From DATJUF01 sp035524095 (lineage in GTDB: Bacteria; Desulfobacterota; Binatia; Binatales; Binataceae), in NCBI GenBank assembly GCA_035524095.1, contig DATKPK010000179.1:1-23215 (forward strand): a stretch of 23,215 bases of DNA. The letters run 5' to 3'. Position numbers and translations under genes: made by a program. The notes beneath the pieces were generated by a model. That model saw only the letters and a program-made list of their open reading frames with translations. It made no database searches and was not told the DNA's origin. Position 1 is the stretch's first letter. Every line of letters begins with the position of its first letter. Positions 16,940-23,215 of this stretch are shown here, one piece after another.

Positions 16940-17052
16940 ACCCTGCCCCCACCCGAACGGTTCGGGAGGCATGGGAAGTATCACCAAATCAGAACGCAGC
17001 GAGCGTGCCGGGTAATTTTTTTGGCAACCCGCAAAATGGGTGGGTTTCATGA
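16940..17052 (+). other. Possible trbL C-terminal tail and left boundary of the conjugation module
   Basis: A plus-strand frame reads PNQNAASVPGNFFGNPQNGW and stops at TGA 17050-17052, overlapping the trbF ATG (17049-17051) as ATGA. trbL normally precedes trbF, and Gly/Asn/Pro-rich ends are usual for it, so this may be the last remnant of trbL. The body of trbL and all other upstream trb genes are absent. The assignment rests on position and the ATGA overlap only. Confidence 0.25.
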
Positions 17053-17372
17053 ACTCGAATCCCTATGTCGAAGCCCGTCGCGAATGGGACGAACGTTACG
17101 CCGATCTCGTTCTCGGCAAACGCAACTGGCAGATCATCGCTAGAGGATTGCTGCTGCTGAGCCTGATCCTCGCCGCTGGAGTTGTTTGGCAGAGCACTCG
17201 CAGCCGGTTTATCCCGTATGTGGTCGAGGTCGACAAGCTCGGCTATGGGCTTACCGTTCCCAAAGCTCTCATTCCGAGCACGGATCCGGCGCTCGTTGGC
17301 TTTGGCGCTGACGGTCGGAGGGTGTTCGGCACAACAAAGGACACCAGAATCAATCTCAAGCCGCGAACGTAG
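17049..17372 (+). pseudogene. trbF: Truncated trbF (VirB8-like T4SS inner-membrane protein)
   Basis: TrbF/VirB8 assembles the inner-membrane platform of a conjugative type IV secretion system. The N-terminus is unmistakable: NPYVEARREWDERYADLVL, then one membrane helix (IARGLLLLSLILAAGVVW), then SRFIPYVVEVDKLGYGLTVP. I use the ATG at 17049; a GTG at 17040 is possible. Family members run to about 220 aa, but recognisable TrbF sequence ends near residue 80 (about 17285), and the rest of this 107-aa frame is unrelated. The expected start of trbG (a signal peptide) appears right there in another frame. The periplasmic domain therefore seems deleted, about 400 bases by comparison with typical length. 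Not expected to function. Confidence 0.8.
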
Positions 17373-18235
17373 CGCCGATCGAACCTGAAGCACCGGAGGC
17401 CGAGGCCACGCCCAAGCCGATTACTGGGGCGGAACTGCTCGCACAGCAGCCCTCGGAGGTTCGGGCAGCGTACAAGGACCACGATCAGAACGGCCAGTGG
17501 GCAACGTACAAGACGCCACGATACGTACTCTATCCCTTCAGCCAAGGGCCCGATCCCGTAGTCGATTGCGAACCGCTACGAACCACCGACCTGCAACTAC
17601 AAGCGGGAGAAACCATCACCGATGTTGCGATGGGCGACACAGAGCGATGGATGGCAACGCCGGCATCGTCTGGCGATCCGACAAACCCGACGCCTCACCT
17701 CGCTGTGAAGCCCCAGGCGGCAGCGATTGTGACGAACCTAACCATCTACACGACCAAGCACATTTATCACCTGCAGCTACGATCGCGCGGCGGCCACGCC
17801 ATGCAGGAGGTTGAGTTTTACTACCCAGACGATCTTCTGGAGGCGATGCGTAAAGCCGATGAGGCCGCGGCGCAAAGCACGGCAGTTGCGGCAGCAGATC
17901 CACCGACGAGTCCGAGCGAGATTAGGCCGATCGCTTCGGTCGATCCGCGTCACCTCAATTTCGATTACGACGTCTCCGGTCCTCAAGTTCCGTGGAAGCC
18001 AATCAGGGCCTTCGACGATGGATCCCATGTGTTCATCCAGATGCCCAATGGCATGCGTTCCAGCGACGCGCCCGCGTTGCTGGTCGCGGCGGGTAGCGGA
18101 AACCAGATGGTGAACTACCGCGTACGCGGCGAGTACTACGTCGTCGATCGCCTCTTCGGTCAGGCAGTAATGGTTTCGGGAGTCGGCCGACAGCAGGACC
18201 GCGTGACGATCCAGTACGCGGGCAACGCGAGTTAG
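17284..18235 (+). pseudogene. trbG: trbG (VirB9-like) with fused start and one frameshift
   Basis: TrbG/VirB9 forms part of the outer-membrane core of the conjugative secretion channel. Reading from 17284, RRSLALALTVGGCSAQQ is a signal peptide with a lipobox-like VGGC (Cys codon 17323-17325). The frame must then shift by one base at the AAA run 17336-17338 to continue as GHQNQSQAANVAPIEPEAPE and on through the VirB9 body: YPFSQGPDPVVDCEPLRTTD, TNLTIYTTKHIYHLQLRSR and FQMPNG-like FIQMPNGMRSSDAPALLV. The C-terminus is intact. The longest uninterrupted ATG frame is 17630-18235 (201 aa). No ATG remains at the natural start; ATC stands at 17284 where ATG would fit. Confidence 0.8.
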
Positions 18236-18240
18236 GGGCC

Positions 18241-19457
18241 ATGTCCGAGATCGACAAAACGCCCGCGGTGCAAATACGCTTCATCGAACTGACCTCCCTT
18301 CCGTCGGTTTCCCTAGCTCTGCTGTTCGGCCCAGCTGATCTTAGATCCGCAACGAAGGCGGCCCACGACTCAACGGCAGGCTCGCCGCCACAGCAGTGGG
18401 GCTCATGGTCGGGCTCGTGATCTTGCTCACGTTGGCTGTGCAGTCATCCGGTCCGGGCGCCCAACTTGCGGGTCGCAATGGAGCCGACGATACTGCGTCG
18501 AACAAGAGCGAAGTTCAGGACCTCATCGCTCACGCTGGCGATCCGACGCCTGCCGCATTCCCTGCGCCCCCGGCGGATCCCCCACCAATGGTGATCCCGA
18601 GAGAGCAAACCTCGGCGCCGGCGGTTCCTCGCCAACCGAGCAGATACGCGGAGTGGGCGCAGGACAAGTACATGAAGGCCCTGGAGGCGCCGCAGATGGT
18701 TTCTGCATTCCACGGTGGCTCGGCGCTCCAGATCCCGAGCGTGGCCCAGACAGGCAATGGAGATGCGAACAACGCGCTCGCCTTAAACGGTTTCCAGTCC
18801 TCGAACGACACGTCTTCGTCGGTGAGACTTCATCCGCCGGCATCGCTGTGCACGGTGATGACAGGCAATGTGATTCCTGCGGTTTTGATCAGCGGTATCA
18901 ATTCCGACTTACCGGGACCAATCGTGGCTCAGGTCAGCCAGAACGTTTACGACAGCGCGGGCGGACGATCTCTGCTGATTCCCCAAGGCAGCAGGCTGAT
19001 TGGTTCATATCGAAGTGCAGCAGGTTACGGGCAGAGCCGCGTCCAGATTCAATGGCAGCGCCTAATCTTTCCGAACACAGCGAGCATGGACATTCCGCAG
19101 ATGCCGGGAACCGACGAGGCCGGATACGCGGGCTTCACCGACCAGGTGAACAACCAGTACATGCGCACCTTCGGCACCGCAGCGCTCATGAGTTTGATCA
19201 GCGCAGGACAGGCGGTGGGACAGATGGCGGCGTTCGGCGGCGGAATGGGTGGACCGCTCGGTTACTACCAACCAAACCAGTGGGCGATGGCCTCGGAGAT
19301 GGCGGGCTCGTCCGCAAGTTCGCAATTCGGTTCGGTTGGGCAGCAGGCGATCGAGCAAGGAATGAGCACCGGCCCGACCTTGGAGATCCGACCCGGCTAT
19401 CAGTTCAACGTCATGGTGACCGAAGACCTCGTCTTTCCGGGTCCATACAAGGGCTGA
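18241..19457 (+). pseudogene. trbI: trbI (VirB10-like) with one frameshift near the N-terminus
   Basis: TrbI/VirB10 spans both membranes and links the conjugative channel to the coupling protein. The natural start is the ATG at 18241 (MSEIDKTPAVQ), six bases after the trbG stop, with a GGGG sequence before it. That frame stays open to a TGA near 18420, but the family pattern moves to another frame at about 18345: ...PADLR, one base missing, then RNEGGPRLNGRLAATAVGLM. The membrane helix (VGLMVGLVILLTLAVQS), Pro-rich linker and conserved C-terminal VirB10 domain (IPQGSRLIGSYRS, FTDQVNNQYMRTFGTAALMS) follow. The end at 19457 is intact. Corrected length is about 405 aa, normal for the family. An ATG at 18396 sits inside the membrane helix. 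Confidence 0.82.
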
Positions 19458-19458
19458 G

Positions 19459-19500
19459 TTGTACACAAAATGGACAAGCACTTGTGCACGAAACGTACAC
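19459..19500 (+). promoter_or_regulatory. Repeated TTGTRCAC sites upstream of the ribbon-helix-helix gene, candidate operator
   Basis: TTGTACACAAAA (19459-19470) and TTGTGCACGAAA (19482-19493) match at 10 of 12 positions and start 23 bases apart. A third core, GTACAC, lies at 19495-19500. They fill the gap between trbI and the next gene, a predicted ribbon-helix-helix protein. Such proteins often bind short repeats before their own gene, so autoregulation is the likely role; this is inference. Confidence 0.45.
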
Positions 19501-19525
19501 AGGTGGTCTCGCAAGGAGAGCGGCA

Positions 19526-19822
19526 ATGGGAGTTCTGAAAGAGAAAAAGGAACGGACGGAAACCGTCACCATCCGCATCGCTTCGTCAGTGAAGGCGGAG
19601 ATCGATCAATTACGTGAACGCGCCGAAGCAACGGGATTCGATCTGAACGCCACAATGTCCGAATCGTTGACGCGACTGGTGAAGCAGGTCCGGGAAGAAC
19701 TCGACGGGATCGCAGCGCCCAGCACTAGAGGTAATCGCTCAAGAGCAGCGCATGTGAATGGTCTGACGCGAGCCGGGGGCGAGCTTTCGCCAGCACCAAG
19801 CAGCGGCGGAAATGACGGGTAG
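19526..19822 (+). CDS. Ribbon-helix-helix (CopG/Arc-like) DNA-binding protein
   Basis: A 98-aa protein with the pattern of a ribbon-helix-helix fold: a basic N-terminus, a beta strand (TVTIRIASSV), then two helices (KAEIDQLRERAEATGF and NATMSESLTRLVKQVREEL), followed by a disordered Ser/Gly/Arg tail. In related conjugation clusters a small protein of this type, or of the DUF2274 type, follows trbI. AAGGAG at 19513-19518, seven bases before the ATG at 19526, is one of the best ribosome binding sites in the module. The frame continues far upstream without an early stop, but the ribosome binding site and family pattern fix this start. Probable role: autoregulator of the tra/trb genes or an accessory DNA-processing factor. 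One of the few intact genes in the module. Confidence 0.75.
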   Translation: MGVLKEKKERTETVTIRIASSVKAEIDQLRERAEATGFDLNATMSESLTRLVKQVREELDGIAAPSTRGNRSRAAHVNGLTRAGGELSPAPSSGGNDG

Positions 19823-19865
19823 CGCTAACGGAGATCGGTAAGGACTTAGGAAGCAGATTTATGGG

Positions 19866-19937
19866 GAGGGGAACGCGCGGTCGTAGAGCAAGATAAAGCG
19901 AAGTACCACACCATACGATATGTCGCGCGTTCCCCTC
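19866..19937. repeat. 14-bp perfect inverted repeat upstream of traF
   Basis: GAGGGGAACGCGCG (19866-19879) is the exact reverse complement of 19924-19937, with a 44-base spacer. It sits in the 137-base gap between the ribbon-helix-helix gene and traF. It could be an RNA hairpin, a protein-binding site or part of a transfer origin. I saw no convincing MOBP nic sequence (ATCCTG-like) within it. Confidence 0.6.
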
Positions 19938-19959
19938 TTATTCCAAGGATTTTCTCAAC

Positions 19960-20552
19960 ATGAAGCGCCATTCTGAAAATATCCTTCCGATAGGCGGCGC
20001 GAGTGCAATTTCGCCGTCCTGGAATCAGTTTCGGGCACCGCTTCTTGCGGGCATTTCGACAGTTCTCATGGCAGCCGGCATCACGTTCTTGACGCGGTAT
20101 TTTCGAATTGGCTTGACCCCTTCCAATAGTTCATGCGCCGAGGGTTTCTATCGCCTCGTCGACGCGCCGATAGGGCGTGGCGAGCTCGCTGTAGCATGCG
20201 TTCCGGTCAACTCTGAGCAGGAAGGTCTTATGCGCGGATACCTAGCTGACGCGATTGTCCGGGCGGCGGAGAGCCGGTGCTGAAGGTGATCGGTGGCTTG
20301 CGCGGCGACAAGGTGGACGTCGAAGCGGGATGGGTTGCCGTCAACGGCAAACGGCTCGCCAACAGCGCGACTCTGACGCGGGACAGCGCTGGTCGCCCGC
20401 TCACGCACGTCGTGTGGGGCAAGCGCCGAGTCGGCACGGAAGAGGTCTGGCTATTTGGTTTGAACAACCGGCGAAGTTGGGATTCCCGATACTTCGGTCC
20501 GATTCCTTTGCGGGCGATTCGCGGAGTTGCCGAGCCTCTGGTGACCTGGTGA
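19960..20552 (+). pseudogene. traF: traF, S26-type conjugal signal peptidase, with one frameshift
   Basis: TraF is a membrane-bound serine protease of the S26 (signal peptidase I) family that matures the conjugative pilin. The first frame (19960-20283, 107 aa) has a membrane helix (APLLAGISTVLMAAGITFL) and RIGLTPSNS, whose Ser is the expected nucleophile. It ends in a TGA just after RGYLADA. The second half is in another frame, from about 20254: DCPGGGEPVLKVIGGLRGDK, including the catalytic Lys, then EVWLFGLNNRRSWDSRYFGP and a stop at 20552. Restoring one G at about 20254-20256 (GCG-GAT-TGT) rebuilds a 197-aa protein of normal length. As written, Ser and Lys are on separate peptides. AAGGA precedes the ATG. 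Confidence 0.82.
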
Positions 20553-20558
20553 CGAGTC

Positions 20559-20948
20559 ATGGCGAGCGGCGCACACAGCACAGAGCAAGGTCTTAGGGTT
20601 CATTACCTCACCAATCTCGGCGGCCTCATTGCGCTCGCCGGCTTGGACATGGAGCCACCCGATTTTCTGCTCGGAGCTTTTCTCAGCATCGCGAGAGAGA
20701 CCGCCGCTCTCGGTCCAGAGCAGCGTGCGGAGATCGCGGCAAAGGGACAGGTGAAGCTCGACGAGCGGGCGACTGGGAAACGCGCGTGGACATCGTGGAA
20801 TCGGGCGCGGGAACTCCACAGCATCACACTTACGAGTGCGCAAATTCGCCCAGTAATCGTGGCTCTCGGAAGGTCGGCTCCGAAAGAAAGCGAAGCGCTC
20901 CCGTCAGCGCTGATACGAACGCTGGAAGAGGTTGAGTGCGATGGCTAG
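20559..20948 (+). CDS. TraD-like small conjugal transfer protein
   Basis: A 129-aa soluble protein. Its N-terminal half, HYLTNLGGLIALAGLD and DFLLGAFLSIARE, resembles the short TraD-type proteins that accompany relaxase genes in Ti-plasmid-like and ICE-type transfer regions (PF06412-like, from memory). The second half (KRAWTSWNRARELHSITL...) has no recognised motif. The gene lies six bases after the traF stop, and its stop codon overlaps the relaxase ATG region by eight bases (20941-20948), which is typical of a coupled traF-traD-relaxase operon. It shows no frameshift. The role is thought to be accessory to relaxosome formation; direct evidence here is positional. Confidence 0.55.
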   Translation: MASGAHSTEQGLRVHYLTNLGGLIALAGLDMEPPDFLLGAFLSIARETAALGPEQRAEIAAKGQVKLDERATGKRAWTSWNRARELHSITLTSAQIRPVIVALGRSAPKESEALPSALIRTLEEVECDG

Positions 20949-22170
20949 TCGGCCTCGATTGAACAAAAAAGAGGTCGAAATCCGAGTTCGACCGAATCGG
21001 CGCGGCGACTAGAGGCGGCCTCTCGCGCCTTGGTGGATGCGTTTGGAAAAGAGACACCTGATCGCCAAGCGCGCAGGGTCGAGGTAAGCGGGGACGTGAC
21101 ATTCGGACGCAAGGCGGGGCTTCTCAACGGCGGAGCGTCGTCAAGGTGATGTACACGCGCAATGGCAAGCCCAGGTCGAACGCGTGGGCCGCGCACGCAC
21201 GATACCTGACGCGCGAAGGTGCACAGCTCGAGAACGAGAAGGGAATGGGATTCGACGCGGAACAGGATCGCATCGATATGGTCGCGGTGGTCAGAGAGTG
21301 GGGAAAGGCCGGCGATGAGCTGATGTGGCGAATCATCGTGTCCCCGGAAGACGCCGATCGCATGGACCTGAAGGACCACATTCGCGACCTCGTCGGAGCA
21401 ATGGAAAGCGATCTTGGGACGGGCCTCGAATGGGTCGCTATCGATCACAACAATACAGACAACCCGCATGCGCACCTGCTGCTGCGAGGCGTCGATCATA
21501 GCGGCAAAGCTCTGCTGATAGATCGGGACTATGTGAGGAACGGCATTCGCGCGCGCAGCCAGGAAATCACGAGCCGCGAGCTAGGACAGCGTCTCGAACC
21601 GGAAATGCTCCGCACCCGCGGAGAGACGATCACCAAGGAGCGCTGGACGGAGATCGACCGAGCGCTGCAGCGCCGAATGAACGGAGACCGAGTGGCGGAT
21701 TATCGCGGCCTCGTTCCGTACAACGACGCGGCGCGAGTGCGCGCCGAGCAGGAAATGCAGCGGCTTCAGTTCCTGGAGGGGCTTGGGCTCGCACGCAAAA
21801 CCGGCAGCCTAGCTTGGGAACTCTCGCCGGACCACGAGCGAGAATTGCGCGCGCGCCAGCTTGCGATCGATGTCATCAAACGGCAGGCGGAGGCCAACAG
21901 AGTTCGCTCTTTGAATGAATTGGCCGACGAGCGCGACGTGATGATTGCGAATTCCGCGACGAGGGGGGCTACCAAGGACGCTTTGTTGGGTATTTCGAGG
22001 ACTCGGAGGGCCGTCGCTATGCTGGTCTCCAGCGGGGCTACGCGGTAACCGCGATACCCACCGATCGCAGGGATCTCAGAGCAGACCAGGAATACTTCGC
22101 GCGGCCTCGCGGCCAGGAATGGGGGATCACCGAAGGGCGCGATCGCAGTCGCGGGCGCGGTAGGAGCTAA
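20941..22170 (+). pseudogene. MOBP-type relaxase (TraI/RlxS-like) broken by three frameshifts
   Basis: Conjugative relaxase that would nick oriT and pilot single-stranded DNA. The start at 20941 (MASRPRLNKKEVEIRVRP) shifts at about 20993 into SARRLEAASRALVDAF and VSGDVTFGRKAGLLNGG. It shifts again at about 21136 into SVVKVMYTRNGK and AWAAHARYLTREGAQ. The long central frame (21146-22048) contains the relaxase HxH motif, IDHNNTDNPHAHLLLRG. A third shift near 21957 restores GGYQGRFVGYFEDSEGRR and a tail ending at TAA 22168-22170. Each shift is repaired by one added base, giving about 410 aa. The central 300-aa fragment keeps the catalytic motif but lacks conserved N-terminal sequence. Confidence 0.82.
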
Positions 22171-22174
22171 GACG
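22162..22174 (+). promoter_or_regulatory. Ribosome binding site and ACG at the expected traG start
   Basis: AGGAG occurs within 22162-22166, and after the relaxase TAA an ACG stands at 22172-22174, in frame with traG at ideal spacing. No ATG, GTG or TTG occurs in this frame until GTG 22274. Either ACG is used inefficiently or an ATG was lost by mutation. Confidence 0.45.
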
Positions 22175-23215
22175 ACGGCTGAGCAACGTCCGTATCGATC
22201 GCGCGGCGCCGCACTAGGGCTGCTGCGAGTAAAGAAATTCGCCGCGGCGGTTCTGGGAGCGTCGTTTCTTACCGTGAACTTCATGACCACGCAGCACACC
22301 GCTTGGCTCATGGGCGATTCGCCGCGACTAGGACCAGCTCTATTTGCGCTCCCATGGACGGGACCAATCTACGCGCCGTGGAAGTGGATGGTATGGGCGT
22401 GGCATTGGCGTGGAATCGAGCGGATGCAGCCCCTGTTTGTTCTTAGCATGCGCGAGGTTCTTTATCCGATGGTGCCGCTGACGCTCTTTGCAATTGTAGC
22501 GTTGGCTGAGACGCGGAGTGGATGGCTCCAGGTATCAGCAGACCTTCACGGTTCAGCCCGGTGGGCGACCACAAGGGACGTAAAGAAGGCTGCGTTTCTG
22601 GAAACGCAGACGTGGATCGGGAGGCGCCTTCGGCGTCTGGCTATGAGGCTGCGCCTGGTCGGTCCACGTCAGAGCAAAGCGGGTATCTTCCTCGCGACTT
22701 GGCTGCACTTCGGGCGGATCTGGTTTTTGCGAGATTGCGGACAATCGCACGGGCTTGTTTTTGTGCCGACACGCAGCGGCAAGGGAGCCGGCGTCGTGAT
22801 CCCGACCCTGCTCACGTGGCCTCACTCTGTGATTGTCCATGACCTAAAGGGCGAGAATTGGGCCATCAGCGCAGGCTGGCGGAAATGGGCAGGTCAGGTA
22901 TGCATGAAGTTCGATCCTACGGACACGACCGGCTCAAGCGTTAAGTACAATCCGATCGAACAGGTGCGAATCCGCACGGACCACGAAGCGGAAGACGTTC
23001 AAAACATTGTCCAAATGATCGTGGACCCGGATGGCAAAGGGCTTCACGACCACTGGGTGAAGACCGGCGCGGCGCTCCTCACCGGAACGATTCTTCACAT
23101 CCTTTATGCCGAGCCCAATAAGACACTTCGCGGCGTGGCCGGTCTTCTGATCGACCCAGGGGTGAGCATACAGGACAGCATCGAGCGAATGCTGAAAACC
23201 GAACACGTCCAGACC
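22172..23215 (+). CDS. traG: TraG/VirD4-type coupling protein, 3' end beyond window
   Basis: Type IV coupling ATPase that links the relaxosome to the secretion channel at the inner membrane. The frame is open from 22172 to the last base (348 codons) without a stop. Two N-terminal membrane segments are visible (KKFAAAVLGASFLTVNFM and LYPMVPLTLFAIVALAE). Then come GSARWAT, typical of TraG, the Walker A region FVPTRSGKGAGVVIPTLLTW and the DLKGENW motif. VQNIVQMIVDPDG and GTILHILYAEPNKTL match the ATPase core. Walker B and the C-terminus lie beyond the edge. The expected start codon reads ACG; the next usable codons, GTG 22274 and ATG 22283, would cut the first membrane helix. Confidence 0.85.

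Noticed and set aside
18653..19525. Long plus-strand frame before the ribbon-helix-helix start (residues 1-291 of an open frame to 19822)
   Set aside because: It is an out-of-frame shadow of trbI with no family pattern. Only the part from ATG 19526, behind AAGGAG, looks real.
21262..21272. GAACAGGATCG, whose complement contains ATCCTG, a nic-like core of MOBP transfer origins
   Set aside because: It lies inside the conserved relaxase coding region and lacks a neighbouring inverted repeat.
1..23215. CRISPR arrays, tRNA or rRNA genes, toxin-antitoxin pairs, phage genes, defence systems
   Set aside because: I looked on both strands and saw no regular spaced repeats, tRNA cloverleaf patterns or recognisable proteins of these kinds.

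Overview
This window looks like a moderately GC-rich bacterial chromosome segment, probably from an uncultured soil or groundwater lineage. Two features fit a Deltaproteobacteria-, Binatota- or Acidobacteria-like organism: many catabolic genes (paired acyl-CoA dehydrogenases, a Baeyer-Villiger-type monooxygenase, two amidohydrolases, an F420-type luciferase-like oxidoreductase) and a trb/tra-type conjugation module. No rRNA, tRNA or other taxonomic anchor is visible, so this placement is inference only.

Positions 1-16428 are host-like and well preserved. From the left they hold: a 139-aa conserved hypothetical; two minus-strand acyl-CoA dehydrogenases; a small basic protein coupled to pgeF (minus strand); a plus-strand run of a small protein, uvrA, an unknown 191-aa protein and an RluA-type pseudouridine synthase; a convergent nitroreductase; a small ion channel; a plus-strand flavin monooxygenase closed by a perfect 15-bp hairpin; and two minus-strand amidohydrolases. 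A 635-base stretch without a firm gene then precedes a minus-strand luciferase-like oxidoreductase. The oxidative enzymes suggest breakdown of ketones, aromatics or terpenoids, but no complete pathway can be read.

At about 16570-17050 the character changes. A minus-strand gene fragment, truncated at its 5' end, abuts a plus-strand conjugation module that runs off the right edge. Its order is trbF', trbG, trbI, a ribbon-helix-helix gene, traF, a traD-like gene, a MOBP-type relaxase and traG/virD4.

Almost every long gene in this module carries a lesion. trbF seems fused to trbG by an internal deletion. trbG, trbI and traF each need one single-base correction, and the relaxase needs three. traG has ACG where an ATG is expected behind a good ribosome binding site. 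No such lesions are apparent in the preceding 16 kb. The simplest reading is a recently inactivated integrative conjugative element whose left border lies near 16.9-17.05 kb. Locally poor assembly is the alternative.

The two short genes in the module, the ribbon-helix-helix gene and the traD-like gene, remain intact. The first is preceded by repeated TTGTRCAC-type sites that could be its operator, and a 14-bp inverted repeat lies between it and traF.
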